A stretch of 64,000 nt of DNA from Chryseobacterium sp. POL2 (lineage in GTDB: Bacteria > Bacteroidota > Bacteroidia > Flavobacteriales > Weeksellaceae). The notes beneath the pieces were generated by a model. The model worked only from the letters and a program-made list of their open reading frames with translations, ran no database searches and was not told the origin of the DNA. The position numbers and the translations under genes were made by a program. Location of the stretch: contig NZ_CP049298.1 of the NCBI RefSeq assembly GCF_011058315.1, positions 992,001 to 1,056,000 of the forward strand, given 5' to 3'. Positions 9,801 to 18,831 of the stretch are shown in pieces; the first letter of the stretch is position 1, and the number at the start of each line of letters is the position of its first letter.

Positions 9801-10500
9801 ATCGATTAACTGGCGAAAAAATGCAAGTTGGTTCTCAGCAAGCCTCGTCTATGAAGCTTTAAAAGTTGAACCAACGGCAAATCGTAGAGTTAATTTACCT
9901 GGCGTTGTGGACGCGCATCTTTTCAATACACAACATTTTGGAGGTTTGGATTTTGAATTCGATTTTGAAAATTTAAATAAAAAAGTAAATCCTAGTTTGG
10001 GAATGAAATTTAAGCTTGGTTTCAATTATCGCCAAAACCTCAACAATTCTGAAAAAAAATTGCCAAGTTTGGTAACTGGTTTAGGGTTTATTCATTATTT
10101 GACCAATAATGAGAAGCTAATTCTTAGCACTTATGCTGAAACAAAATGGTTGCTTTCTAATCATTATGAATTTTACCAAATGGCAACTTTGGGAGGCAAC
10201 AATAATCTTCGAGGTTTTAGGTTTGATCGTTTTTATGGAAAGACAAGCTATTTCCAAACCACCGACTTGCGTTTGGATTTAGGAACTGTCAAAAACTCAT
10301 TCGTGCCGATTAACATTGGAATTTTCGGTGGATTTGACTATGGACGCGTATGGATCCCGAATGAAATTACCGACAAATGGCACAAGTCTTATGGTTTAGG
10401 ATTATGGCTCAATGCTTTGGACATGCTCGGCGTAGAAGCCAGCTATTTCCGATCTAGTGATGGCGGCAGAATTGCCATTGGTTTTGGTGTAGATTTTTAA
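6826..10500 (+). CDS. Metallophosphoesterase with C-terminal outer-membrane beta-barrel
   Basis: A 1224-residue envelope protein. It begins with a lipoprotein-like signal ending at C21 (ISISC). Residues about 50-340 are a calcineurin-like metallophosphoesterase: VGDAGN, LGDNIYPCG, PGNHDWY, AIHHPL and SGHDHN are the metal-ligand blocks in order. A middle region (about 400-850) is unassigned. The final ~300 residues are rich in amphipathic strands, contain NNLRGFRFDRFYG and end in the aromatic FGVDF, as in surface-antigen/BamA-TamA-type barrels. This fusion is seen in Bacteroidetes; the phosphate-ester substrate is unknown. A lipid anchor on a barrel protein is unusual. Start ATG 6826 gives the signal peptide directly. 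It is followed by a strong terminator. Confidence 0.85.
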   Translation: MKIFTAKYGMLSVLAIISISCATEKAQYGKDIKNFNTTQRIKDQDIAHTFYLVGDAGNADKEHAKKILNQFQQKLDSADANSTLLFLGDNIYPCGLPTKDSKNRKLAEEKLDDQIALMKNFKGQGIFVPGNHDWYSKGIIGLKEQQDYVIEKTGNKKAFSPKNSCPLETRKIGKDIALITVDSEWFLADWDKNPGINEKCDIKTREDFFTEFEDQLGKNQNKTIVVAIHHPLIDHGSHGGYYSMEKQIFPLENKFPLPILGTGINLMRATGGITHQDLSNANYRKLANRLLTLIADKNNVIVVSGHDHNLQYIEKGKIRQIISGAGSKSEAAAAISKNDFSYGNNGYAVLKISKSGDAEVSYYGRENEKEKLLFRRSVLQADNYTVKNYEKNFPTTTTTSIYNSKETEKSKLHKFLWGNNYRETYSTPITVPTLDLDTLFGGAKATRAGGGHQTNSLRLDTPKGEYVIRALRKSGVRFLQSVAFKDRYVVDDFEGGFADQFLLDFYTSSNPYTPLAIGALAESIGIKHTDPSLYFVPKQNALGNYNQTFGNELYYLEIRPAETEENPNKILSTEDVIKLLAKDEKYKIDEATYIRARLFDMLIGDWDRHYDQWKWEQKNVGDKIYIAPIPKDRDQAFVKYDGLATQMFLNFPGLRHMQSFGPKIKKIKWFNMEPFPLDLAFTNHATEEDWKREADFIKTHLTKTVIDEAFTKIPKEIQNLDVENIKQNLEHRKQNLQKYASDYYKVLRKNVILTGTNKKDKFVITRLPNQETEVKIYRNKQDGEELTFQKTYQKKETSEIWIYSLGDDDELIVNGKQNNPIKLRLLGGLNHDTYKIEKDNRVSIYDYKSENNTIPANTSAKLTDDYELNEYNYRRLKYSFWSGMPNLDYNPDDEIVLGMTTTFTKKGFKNNPFAAKHSLKTNYFTGSKGYEIAYEGIFPRLVGHWYYGLNTGFTGSHFIRNYFGQGNLTINEEKIYNEDFYRIRAKEFYVKPSINWRKNASWFSASLVYEALKVEPTANRRVNLPGVVDAHLFNTQHFGGLDFEFDFENLNKKVNPSLGMKFKLGFNYRQNLNNSEKKLPSLVTGLGFIHYLTNNEKLILSTYAETKWLLSNHYEFYQMATLGGNNNLRGFRFDRFYGKTSYFQTTDLRLDLGTVKNSFVPINIGIFGGFDYGRVWIPNEITDKWHKSYGLGLWLNALDMLGVEASYFRSSDGGRIAIGFGVDF

Positions 10501-10514
10501 ATTTAATTATAAAT

Positions 10515-10545
10515 AAAAAAGAGAAGTTTTTAGCTTCTCTTTTTT
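10515..10545. terminator. Bidirectional rho-independent terminator
   Basis: A perfect 12-bp stem: AAAAAAGAGAAG at 10515-10526 pairs with CTTCTCTTTTTT at 10534-10545, with a 7-base loop and T/A runs on both sides. It serves the convergent metallophosphoesterase and M1 peptidase genes. Confidence 0.9.
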
Positions 10546-10550
10546 TGTAT

Positions 10551-12482
10551 TTATTGTTTTAAGAATTTTTGTCTTTCTTCATCAAAACTCAAGATATATT
10601 CACCTTTTTCCAATCGCGAAATATTAATGGCTTTTCCATTATTAAAAGTTCCGTTTTCCAAAAGTCGTCCATCCAAAGAGAAAATTTGGTAGTTTGTATC
10701 TTTTGTTAAACCTGAAACAAAAAGTTCGGTCTTTGCAGGATTTGGATATAATTTAATTTTTGAAGTTTTAATATCGCTGGTTTGTAAGTTATTATCACGA
10801 ATAACCGTCGAATTCCTAGTTAAAATCTGTAAATCTTGGTTGAAATAAACCGCCGTTACTGGAAAACCAACTTCTTTTGTGAAATACTGATTGTTAGAAG
10901 TATGATCTAAAACCAAATCTACCGATTGACCATTGGCTCCTGTAACTTTTATAGGCAAAGGCATTTCAAAAAAACTCACCGAATTATGGCTTTGGGTTTG
11001 CGAGATTTTGAAAGTCACAGTCGTTGTCGTTGCTCCAGGTTTCCAACGCACTGTATAGCTTGGATAACCTTGCCCATAAATCCAATCATTAAAAAAATCG
11101 GTATAATCTTGCCCCGAAAAGCTATTCACAAAATCAACAAACTCAGCAGTTTTCGCATAACTATTTGCAAATTGTGGCGCTGTATGATAAGCTTTTAGCA
11201 TGTTATAAAAATTAGCTTCGCCCATTTTCCACTTTAACATTCTCAACACATAAGCGGCTTTTCCATAAGACATTCGACCATTAAAAATTTGTCCGAAAGT
11301 AGGTTCTGGATCATGGATATAGACACTGCCATCCGTCACACTTGTAATATAATCCATTTCATTTTGAAGATAGCTTTTAAAGTTTGATGCTGTCATTACT
11401 AATTTTTCGTAAACCAAATGTTCTCCAAACGTTGCAAAACCTTCATTAAGCCAGATATCGTTCCAAGTTCCACAAGTCACTTTATCACCAAACCACTGAT
11501 GTGCCAACTCATGCGCAATAAGACCCTGCGAGAAATACCCCATACTGCTCATGGTAGTATGCTCCATCCCGCCACCGGCATTGAACTGCATGTGTCCATA
11601 TTTTTCACTTCGAAAAGGATATTCGCCAAAATGCTCTTCAAAAGTTGCCATGCAGGTTTTGGTCCAATTAATCGCTGCCATTTGTCCACTATTATTAGCT
11701 GTAGACGGATATATGTAATTAACGAAGGGAAAAGCATTTGCCCCACTTCCGAAGCTGTCAGTAAGTTTAACGTAATTTGTAATTCCTAGGGCGACAAGAT
11801 AAGCTGGCGTAGGAATATTGGATTTCCAAAAGGTCGTTTTTTTTCCTGATCCTATATTGGTTTCTGAAACTAAAACACCATTCGCTGCAACACTATACTG
11901 CGTTGATGTTGTAATTTTAATATCCAGTTTTTCAATTTTATCATTAAGACTTTGCTTGGTTGGCCACCATTCTTTAGCGCCGAAAGGTTCTGACAAAGTC
12001 GCTAAAATAGGTACGCCACTTTGGGTTTGTGAGGTAAAGGCATCTTGCGAATCATCTGGAGATCCACTATAAGTAATTGATAATGAATCTAAAGTCGATG
12101 CAGGAATCGACGTTGGAAAATTGATTTTAATTTCTTTACTAGCCAATTGCTGGAAACTAAGATTTTGATTGTGGTACTTGACTTGGCTAACTGTAAGATT
12201 ATTTGCTAAGTCAAAATAAATCGTACTGGATGGACTTAACATTTTAAAATGTGAAGTCACAGTACCTTTTACAAATTGTTGTGCCGGATCCAAATCCAAC
12301 TCCATTCTTATATATTGGAGATCATAATTAAGTGTATTTGGATTTTCGTTCTCATTAAAAAGCAAAGATTTTGCTGCTTTTTGACGTTCGCTTTCTATTA
12401 TTTTATCTTGCTGTATTCTGGTCTGGGCCTGACTTAACAACGAAATTGCAGATAAAATTAAAATGATAAAATTTGTTTTCAT
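10551..12482 (-). CDS. T9SS-secreted M1 family zinc aminopeptidase
   Basis: A 643-residue exported metallopeptidase. A signal peptide (KTNFIILILSAISLLSQAQ) is followed by the M1 N-terminal beta domain and a catalytic domain. Numbering from ATG 12482, zinc ligands are H324 and H328 in HELAH and E347 in NEGFATFGE. The substrate-binding GAMEN-type motif is present as GGGMEH (about 303-308), with the last asparagine replaced by histidine. The last ~75 residues (IKLYPNPAKTELFVSGL to the end) form a type A T9SS sorting domain, so the protein is exported across the outer membrane and probably anchored or released there. The upstream in-frame TTG (12488) is less likely than ATG 12482, which opens the signal peptide. 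Role: release of amino acids from external peptides. Confidence 0.92.
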   Translation of the reverse strand: MKTNFIILILSAISLLSQAQTRIQQDKIIESERQKAAKSLLFNENENPNTLNYDLQYIRMELDLDPAQQFVKGTVTSHFKMLSPSSTIYFDLANNLTVSQVKYHNQNLSFQQLASKEIKINFPTSIPASTLDSLSITYSGSPDDSQDAFTSQTQSGVPILATLSEPFGAKEWWPTKQSLNDKIEKLDIKITTSTQYSVAANGVLVSETNIGSGKKTTFWKSNIPTPAYLVALGITNYVKLTDSFGSGANAFPFVNYIYPSTANNSGQMAAINWTKTCMATFEEHFGEYPFRSEKYGHMQFNAGGGMEHTTMSSMGYFSQGLIAHELAHQWFGDKVTCGTWNDIWLNEGFATFGEHLVYEKLVMTASNFKSYLQNEMDYITSVTDGSVYIHDPEPTFGQIFNGRMSYGKAAYVLRMLKWKMGEANFYNMLKAYHTAPQFANSYAKTAEFVDFVNSFSGQDYTDFFNDWIYGQGYPSYTVRWKPGATTTTVTFKISQTQSHNSVSFFEMPLPIKVTGANGQSVDLVLDHTSNNQYFTKEVGFPVTAVYFNQDLQILTRNSTVIRDNNLQTSDIKTSKIKLYPNPAKTELFVSGLTKDTNYQIFSLDGRLLENGTFNNGKAINISRLEKGEYILSFDEERQKFLKQ

Positions 12483-12492
12483 AGGCAAAAAA

Positions 12493-12515
12493 AATACTCG
12501 CGAATTGCGAGTATT
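12493..12515 (-). terminator. Terminator of dacB
   Basis: A perfect 9-bp stem: AATACTCGC at 12493-12501 with GCGAGTATT at 12507-12515, loop of five bases, followed on the minus strand by a T run. It sits in the gap between dacB and the M1 peptidase gene. Confidence 0.85.
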
Positions 12516-12534
12516 AAAAATATAAAATATTGTG

Positions 12535-13986
12535 TTACAAATCTAAGGTTGGATCCAAAAGTTGTTCCATTCTATTTTTAACTTGAGAAACCGAACCATT
12601 GTAGTTATTGATTAATAATGAGAAAACTAAGGTTTTTCCAGTTCTTGTTTTAATATAACCTGCCAAGGTTTTCACGCGGTTTAAAGTTCCTGTTTTTGCG
12701 AAAATCTGTCCATTAGAATTGGACAAAAACATTCTTTTAAGCGTTCCTGTTTGTCCAGCAATTGGTAAGGATTCAAAATAATCTTTATAATACGATTCTT
12801 TCATCAGCTTGGATAAAAATTTAACCTGCGCCATTGGGGTAACAAGATTACTTCGTGAGTAACCACTACCATCTGCATAACTTAAATTTTCGACATCAAA
12901 AGATTTATCTTCTAAATGAGAAAGGACAACTTTTTTTCCACTTTCAGCCAATTGATCGCCTGCAACATAAAAGCCAAGACATTTCAGTAGCGATTCAGAA
13001 AGTGCATTATCACTATGTTGGTTGACATAATGCACAATTTCTGATAAAGTTGGTGACTTATAATTACTAAGTATTTCGCGAGGTTCTGGCGTTTGATCCA
13101 TAAATCTCGACGTTACTTTTCCAACAACGGGAAATCCAGATTTTTGCATCGTAGCTTTCAAAGAATTAGCGACAGCCATAGGTGGCTCAGCTAATTTTGT
13201 AGTCAATCCCATCCCTTCAAACTTGTCTGCATATACCATTTTGTTATTGTATGGCGACATATAAAAATAGCGTTTCTCATTATTGAAAGGATTATTTTGT
13301 TTTACAATAAATCTTTCGTTGCGAGGATCAATATCTTTTGTTGTACCAACGGGTAAATAGTAATTATTATGGTCTAACCAAACAATATTGGCAGGCAAAT
13401 CCTTTTTATTTTCTTTGAAAACCGCTGTTTCTACAATGATCTCGCCATTTACCTTTTTTATTCCTTTATCACGAATAGCAGTTATAAATTGCGAAACCAG
13501 ACCAGAAGTCGTTGTAGAACCCACGCGTGCTGCTCCAAAAGAAGGATCACCACTACCAATAATGTACAGATTGCCATCCAACACACCATTTTCGTCAATT
13601 ATTCCAGAATACTCCAACTGTGTGTTCCAACGGAAATTTCCTCCAAAATAGGAATAAGCCGTTTCCGTTGTCAAGAGTTTGGTTGTTGAAGCTGGAATTA
13701 ATGGTGCCTCCTCATTATACGATGTAATTACTTTGTTGCTTTTCGGGTCATAAACAACAAAACCCCAATTAGCTGTTCTTAAAACAGGATCCGTAAACAT
13801 TCTGTTGATGTTAACTTCAATATTCTCTTTTGGTGTCAACAAAGATTTTTCGGGCGAAATCTCTTTCGCCAAAAGACCTGGTTGCTCGTAAAATTGAGGA
13901 ATTGAAGATACTGCAGATGTTTGTGCAAAAATGCAAATGGAAAAACCTAAACTAAGTATGCTAAAGCTCTTTTTAAATTTATTCAT
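12535..13986 (-). CDS. dacB: D-alanyl-D-alanine carboxypeptidase/endopeptidase (PBP4 family, S13)
   Basis: A 483-residue periplasmic penicillin-binding protein that trims peptidoglycan stem peptides and cross-links. A signal peptide (FKKSFSILSLGFSICIFAQ) leads into the S13 catalytic fold. The three active-site boxes are present: SxxK as STTK (S100, K103 from the chosen start), SxN as SDN in QHSDNALSES, and KTG in FAKTGTLNR. Length fits the family with its inserted domains. The frame is open to a TTG at 13992, but ATG 13986 (MNKFKK) gives the ordinary signal peptide and is preferred. It lies downstream of priA with about 150 bases between them and ends in its own terminator. Confidence 0.93.
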   Translation of the reverse strand: MNKFKKSFSILSLGFSICIFAQTSAVSSIPQFYEQPGLLAKEISPEKSLLTPKENIEVNINRMFTDPVLRTANWGFVVYDPKSNKVITSYNEEAPLIPASTTKLLTTETAYSYFGGNFRWNTQLEYSGIIDENGVLDGNLYIIGSGDPSFGAARVGSTTTSGLVSQFITAIRDKGIKKVNGEIIVETAVFKENKKDLPANIVWLDHNNYYLPVGTTKDIDPRNERFIVKQNNPFNNEKRYFYMSPYNNKMVYADKFEGMGLTTKLAEPPMAVANSLKATMQKSGFPVVGKVTSRFMDQTPEPREILSNYKSPTLSEIVHYVNQHSDNALSESLLKCLGFYVAGDQLAESGKKVVLSHLEDKSFDVENLSYADGSGYSRSNLVTPMAQVKFLSKLMKESYYKDYFESLPIAGQTGTLKRMFLSNSNGQIFAKTGTLNRVKTLAGYIKTRTGKTLVFSLLINNYNGSVSQVKNRMEQLLDPTLDL

Positions 13987-14136
13987 TCTCAAACATTTAG
14001 ATAAAATTTTGAATAATTAATAATCCGAAATCATTAATATAACTCAACCTTTTTCAAAACGAGGTAAAGATATACAATATTGCCTCTTTGACTAAAATAT
14101 GCGGTTATAAAAGCCTATAAACTTTGTTAAAAATTG

Positions 14137-16584
14137 TTAAAAATCAACAATTATGCCTTTTCTTATAGATTTGTAAGCGCTAATTTCGTCAAATTCTTGC
14201 AGACTTTTTAATATCAAAGTTTTGAATTCCTGATATTTTTTCCCTCTCGGAAGTTTAAGCAAAATCTGAAACTGATACATATTGTTCAATCGTGCTATAG
14301 AAGCGGGTTCTGGACCCAAAATACATTCTTCGGGTAAATATTTTCTTAGAATAGATCCCAAAAACTGAGACGCACGATTCACTTTATCTTCTCGGCGATG
14401 CTTCAACTCTATCATAATGAGCTTTGTAAACGGCGGATAATAAAACTTCTTTCTTTCTGTGAGGAAATAATTGTAAATACCCGAAATATCTTCTTTTTGA
14501 ATCAGTTCAAAAACTGGATTTTGAGGATTGTAAGTTTGAATTAAAACTTTTCCTTTTCCTGAAACCCTTCCTGCTCTTCCCGAAACTTGCGTCATCAACT
14601 GATAAGCGCGTTCCTCAGCACGAAAATCCTGAACATACAACATAGAATCCGCTCTCGGAATCGCTACCAATTCAATATGATCAAAATCTAAACCTTTGGA
14701 AATCATTTGTGTTCCTACAATGATATCGGTTTCGCGGTCTTCAATTTTTTCGTAGAGTTTTTCGTACGCAAATTTCTTACGCATAGAATCCACATCCATT
14801 CTATCAACTTCTGCGTCAGGGAAAAGTTTGGACAATTCTTCATGAATTTGCTCAACACCAACGCCTCTTTCATTGAGGTTTTCCGAATGACATTTAGGAC
14901 AAACTTTCGGTTTTGAAGCACGTTGACCGCAATAATGGCATTTCATTTCATTCGAAAATTTATGATACGTCATCACCACATCGCAATTGGAGCAATAATT
15001 AACGTAACCACAAGATTCACATTCTACAACATTGGCGTAACCACGGCGGTTATGAAGAACAATAGTTTGATTTTTATGTTCTAAATTCTGACGAATATTT
15101 TCCAATAAATAAAAAGAAAAATCTCCCGAAACATTCTTAGAATCCTGAGCTTCTTTAAAATTAATCAATTCAAATTTCGGCAAATCCACATTCCCGAATC
15201 TTTCACCTAGAAAAACATATTTCAACTTATCTTTTTGAGCCGCAAAATAGCTTTCTACAGAAGGTGTTGCCGAACCCAAAATAAGATTCGCTTTATATTT
15301 CTGAGCTAAAATTTGAGCCGCATCTTTAGCATTAAAAACGGGTGAAACTTCACGTGGTCTATATGCCGAATCATGCTCCTCGTCTACGATTATCAAACCT
15401 AAATTCTGATAAGGAAGGAACAACGCATTTCGAGTGCCGATAAGAATTTTAAACTCGTTATTTTTTATTTTTCTCCAAACTTCTACCCTTTCAAAATCGG
15501 TGAGTTTTTGATGATAAAATCCTAAAGCAGAACCGTATTTTTTCTCTAAACGCTGCGTAATCTGCTTGGTTAAAGCAATTTCTGGAAGCAAAAACAAAAC
15601 ATTTCTATCAGAATTAATACAGTCTTCAATTTTTTCTAGATAAATATGGGTTTTCCCCGAAGAAGTCACACCATGAAGAAGAACGTTTTTATGTTCAGCA
15701 AAAGCTTCATCCACAAGAATTTTAGCTTGGGTTTGGGCTTGCGTTAAAACTTCTAAATCTTCGGTTTCGCCTTCAAAACTTTGCAAACGATCTTTCTGCA
15801 AATAATATTCGTCCACCCAATTTTTATCCAACAAAGCTTTGATATGGGAGGCTCCAAAATATCCATCACCAAACAAATCCGATTTTTTTATTGCGAGATC
15901 TGGATTTTCGGTTTGCTTTTCTAAAATCGCTAAAAAAAGTTCCTTTTGTTTGGGTGCTCTTTTCAGTTGAGCCAAAATTTCTGTCAGTTGAAAATTCTGT
16001 AAAACCTCTTCTTTAATCCTCACATAAGCCACTTCTTTGGCACGGTATTTTTCCGCAACCTGCTCATCAATTTCAATATATTGCAAATCAATTAACGAGT
16101 TGATGGTTTTTATGATTTCTTTTTTTGGAATAAAAGCCTCGATATCCGTTAAATTAATCACTTGTCGGACTTCCAAAGCTTGAATAAGATACATTTCGTT
16201 CACATCCAAATTCTGAAAATCTACAACAGCATTGGGTTTTAATTTTAAATAGGTTTCACTTTCCAATTTTAAAGACGATGGAAAAGCAAAACGATAAATA
16301 TCGCCTAAATTGCAGAGATAATAGTCGGAAAGCCAATTCCAAAACTGAATTTGCTCAATGGGTAAAATAGGTTTTTGATCAAGAATATTGATAATTTCTT
16401 TCGGAACAAAAGTTTCGGGGACGTTTTGATGCAAATCCCAAACAATTCCTGTGTAGATTTTTTTCCCACCGAATTGCACCAAAACACGCATTCCCAATTG
16501 GATTTCGCTCAATAATTCATCAGGAACTTTATAAGTAAAAGATCCTTCTAAATGAAGCGGCAAAATAATCTGGGCGTAATGCAA
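14137..16584 (-). CDS. priA: Primosomal protein N' (replication restart helicase PriA)
   Basis: An 815-residue superfamily 2 DNA helicase that reloads the replisome at stalled forks. The N-terminal DNA-binding region begins HYAQIILPLHLEGSFTYKVP. Walker A is GVTSSGKTHIY (about residues 304-314) and Walker B is DEEHD. The zinc region shows four CxxC pairs (CESC, CSNC, CHYC, CPKC) between about 530 and 570, and helicase motif VI appears as QVSGRAGR. Length is normal. The start is apparently TTG at 16584; the frame upstream runs to a stop at 16618-16620 without an ATG. It stands alone, with about 100 bases to its upstream neighbour. Confidence 0.96.
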   Translation of the reverse strand: MHYAQIILPLHLEGSFTYKVPDELLSEIQLGMRVLVQFGGKKIYTGIVWDLHQNVPETFVPKEIINILDQKPILPIEQIQFWNWLSDYYLCNLGDIYRFAFPSSLKLESETYLKLKPNAVVDFQNLDVNEMYLIQALEVRQVINLTDIEAFIPKKEIIKTINSLIDLQYIEIDEQVAEKYRAKEVAYVRIKEEVLQNFQLTEILAQLKRAPKQKELFLAILEKQTENPDLAIKKSDLFGDGYFGASHIKALLDKNWVDEYYLQKDRLQSFEGETEDLEVLTQAQTQAKILVDEAFAEHKNVLLHGVTSSGKTHIYLEKIEDCINSDRNVLFLLPEIALTKQITQRLEKKYGSALGFYHQKLTDFERVEVWRKIKNNEFKILIGTRNALFLPYQNLGLIIVDEEHDSAYRPREVSPVFNAKDAAQILAQKYKANLILGSATPSVESYFAAQKDKLKYVFLGERFGNVDLPKFELINFKEAQDSKNVSGDFSFYLLENIRQNLEHKNQTIVLHNRRGYANVVECESCGYVNYCSNCDVVMTYHKFSNEMKCHYCGQRASKPKVCPKCHSENLNERGVGVEQIHEELSKLFPDAEVDRMDVDSMRKKFAYEKLYEKIEDRETDIIVGTQMISKGLDFDHIELVAIPRADSMLYVQDFRAEERAYQLMTQVSGRAGRVSGKGKVLIQTYNPQNPVFELIQKEDISGIYNYFLTERKKFYYPPFTKLIMIELKHRREDKVNRASQFLGSILRKYLPEECILGPEPASIARLNNMYQFQILLKLPRGKKYQEFKTLILKSLQEFDEISAYKSIRKGIIVDF

Positions 16585-16686
16585 AATCTGAATTAAAGCG
16601 TAAAAATAAAGTTTAATTTAGAAAAGTGCAATTTGGTTTTTCAAAAAAGTTTTACAATGTGATATGAAGTTGTTGTCTGTGTTAAT

Positions 16687-16929
16687 TTATTTTTCACCTT
16701 TATCCATCCCAAACATGGAATCTATCATCTTATTGGCGACTTCCCAAGTGTCTTTAAAACTATCTACAATTTCGTTCCAGCCATCAACCAAATCTTCTTT
16801 GATTAATACTTTGAACCAACCTTCCTGTGTGGCATCTTCGTTGTTTTCTCTCTGTGTTTCAATGTAATTTTTGGCATGTTCTACCAAATCTACTTTGTCT
16901 TTTTCTTGATTAGTATTTTCTGAATCCAT
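16687..16929 (-). CDS. Small acidic protein of unknown function
   Basis: An 80-residue soluble, strongly acidic protein with no signal peptide or membrane segment. It contains the tryptophan-bearing stretches EGWFKVLIKEDLVDGWNEI and DSFKDTWEVANKM, which look like amphipathic helices. Similar small proteins occur in related genomes but I know no function. The opposite-strand reading frame over the same bases lacks protein-like composition, whereas this frame has a good ATG and a stop followed by a gap, so I favour it as real. It stands between priA and an AEC transporter. Confidence 0.7.
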   Translation of the reverse strand: MDSENTNQEKDKVDLVEHAKNYIETQRENNEDATQEGWFKVLIKEDLVDGWNEIVDSFKDTWEVANKMIDSMFGMDKGEK

Positions 16930-17078
16930 TGTGTGTTATTTTTAAAAGTTCACATTAAAGTTACGAATCTTTTAATACATTTTTAAAATAAACTTCATTA
17001 AAAAACGAAATTTTTAATGAAATAAAATCAATGATAATTTTTGATGATAATTTAAAAAAGAATTGTTTTTAAGCTCAA

Positions 17079-17987
17079 TTAAAAAAACATTTCAATCACT
17101 TTATACCAAATTGCGGAAGTAAAAAAGCTCACAATAATGCTTATTCCGATGATGAGATTGGTGAGTTTGGTGTTGAGTCTAAACTGTTCTGCAATGATGC
17201 TGGAAGTTACCAAAGTTGGCATTGCGGCTTCGAAAATGGTAATTTTTGCCACATCTCCTTTAATTCCGAGAATTAAAGCCAAAACCAAAACAATTGCAGG
17301 CGCCAAAATTAATTTGTACAACATAGAAGTTGAAATTTGAGGCATTAATTTTCTCCAACCATTGAATTTAAGTTGCAATCCAACAGAAAACAAGGCCAAA
17401 GGTCCAACCGTTGCTGCCAATTTGTCGAAGAACGGTTCTGCGATCGTTAAATCCACAAACTGAGAAATCACCAAAGCACTTATACAACCAATGAAAGGTG
17501 GAAAAGTGAAAAGTCTTTTCAAGATAAATTTTGCACTTACATTTCCAGACTTGCTGCCACCTTTTAACGCAGAAATAATTCCTAAAGTTGACAATCCTAA
17601 AAACATGGTTTGGTCGCAAATAATAGCAATACTCAGTAATTTTTCTCCATAAAAAGCAGAAATCAACGGAAAACCAATAAAAGAGGTATTGCTGTAACCG
17701 CTCGCCAAATCCAACGTACTTTGAGATCTTCTAGAATAGCCTTTGTATTTGCAATAGATTTTCATGAAAACCCCACTTCCTACTGCAATTAAAAGCGTTG
17801 CAAAAATGGGAAAGAGCATTTCTTTGGACCATTCTACTTTCGGTAAATATTTAAAAGAAACAGCGGGTAAAGCCAAGTAAAGAATCCAAGTATTGATGCC
17901 TTTGTGCGCATCGGGATGTATAGATTTTGTTGCTTTGAAAACCATTCCAGCAATGATGCACACTGCTATCAAAACAAAATTTACCAT
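17079..17987 (-). CDS. AEC (auxin efflux carrier) family transporter
   Basis: A 302-residue inner-membrane protein with about ten hydrophobic segments arranged as two blocks of five, the layout of the AEC family. Recognisable features are the N-terminal VLIAVCIIAGMVFK, the GYSNTSFIGFPLISAFYGE segment that matches the family's conserved asparagine-containing helix break, and AAMPTLVTSSIIAEQF in the second half. Members export carboxylates such as malate or unknown metabolites; the substrate here cannot be read from sequence. A TAACTTTG box at 18020-18027 on the minus strand supports a single-gene transcript starting near 18014. Confidence 0.88.
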   Translation of the reverse strand: MVNFVLIAVCIIAGMVFKATKSIHPDAHKGINTWILYLALPAVSFKYLPKVEWSKEMLFPIFATLLIAVGSGVFMKIYCKYKGYSRRSQSTLDLASGYSNTSFIGFPLISAFYGEKLLSIAIICDQTMFLGLSTLGIISALKGGSKSGNVSAKFILKRLFTFPPFIGCISALVISQFVDLTIAEPFFDKLAATVGPLALFSVGLQLKFNGWRKLMPQISTSMLYKLILAPAIVLVLALILGIKGDVAKITIFEAAMPTLVTSSIIAEQFRLNTKLTNLIIGISIIVSFFTSAIWYKVIEMFF

Positions 17988-18019
17988 TTTTTAGATTTGA
18001 GATTTGAAACTTTAGACCG

Positions 18020-18027
18020 CAAAGTTA
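18020..18027 (-). promoter_or_regulatory. -7 promoter box for the AEC transporter
   Basis: TAACTTTG on the minus strand fits TAnnTTTG, with about 27 untranslated bases before the ATG at 17987. Confidence 0.5.
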
Positions 18028-18144
18028 CTTTAGCTGAAAAAAAGAGAAAAACTTGAGTGAAAAAATTTAAAAAAGATGTCGAAAATCATTTAATGACAAT
18101 AATTGAAATAACTGATTCATATTTGGTGAAAGCTTCAAAAATTA

Positions 18145-18804
18145 TTAAAGTTGTTGCAATAATTTTCTTAATTCTTGAATGTCAATTTCCTCCGAATCTT
18201 TTGAAATACACGCAGAATGTAGATAATCAAAATCTTGTTTTAAAATATCAACATTCTCTGATCTCACGCCGCCACCCACTAAAATATTAATTCTATTGTT
18301 CGCTAAAGTTTTTAACTTTTTTAAATTTTCCAAACCTTGCATTGCAGAAGCTTTGCCACCTGAAGTGAGGATGGTTTTGAAACCACATTTGATAACATCT
18401 TCTAAAGCCTGCTCCTGATTTTCTATTCGGTCGAAGGCACGATGAAAAGTACACGGAATTGCGCCTGCATGATTAATTAAGTCTAAATTTCTATCAAAAT
18501 CCAGTTGGTTATTTTCATCCAAAATTCCAAAAACAAAACCATCCGCTCCCACTTCTTTTAGCATCATCAAATCGGATTTCATTTGTTCAAATTCTTTTTC
18601 GTTGTAAAAAAAATCGCCACCTCGCGGTCTTATCATCACAAAAATAGGAATATTGGTTTTGGCTTCCAATCTTTGTAAAGTTTCGATATTTGGCGTGATG
18701 CCTCCCAAAGAGTAATCTTCGCAAAGCTCTATTCTATCTACATTTTCTTGAATAGCAATTAATGCAGAAGTTTCGTTAAAACAAGCAATTTCAATTTTTG
18801 ACAT
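18145..18804 (-). CDS. cutC: CutC family copper homeostasis protein
   Basis: A 219-residue TIM-barrel protein of the CutC family. Diagnostic stretches are RIELCEDYSLGGITPN, the metal-region motif MIRPRGGDFFYNE, GFVFGILDENN, the CTFHRAFDR motif and LTSGGKASAMQGLENL. CutC has been linked to copper tolerance in E. coli, but its biochemical role is still uncertain. The reading frame is open to 18828; however MSKIEIACFN at 18804 is the usual N-terminus, so that ATG is used. It starts 27 bases after the glycosylasparaginase stop and is likely co-transcribed with it. That pairing, an exported glycan-trimming hydrolase plus CutC, has no obvious functional meaning to me. Confidence 0.92.
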   Translation of the reverse strand: MSKIEIACFNETSALIAIQENVDRIELCEDYSLGGITPNIETLQRLEAKTNIPIFVMIRPRGGDFFYNEKEFEQMKSDLMMLKEVGADGFVFGILDENNQLDFDRNLDLINHAGAIPCTFHRAFDRIENQEQALEDVIKCGFKTILTSGGKASAMQGLENLKKLKTLANNRINILVGGGVRSENVDILKQDFDYLHSACISKDSEEIDIQELRKLLQQL

Positions 18805-18831
18805 CATTAGATTTTTTAAATGGACCAAGGT

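Noticed and set aside
11418-11789. Plus-strand 123-codon frame opposite the M1 peptidase
   Set aside because: Lies fully inside a gene with intact zinc-binding motifs; it is a reading-frame shadow.
18057-18290. Plus-strand 77-codon frame at the 3' end of cutC
   Set aside because: Antisense to cutC for most of its length and composed of AT-driven residues without conserved features.
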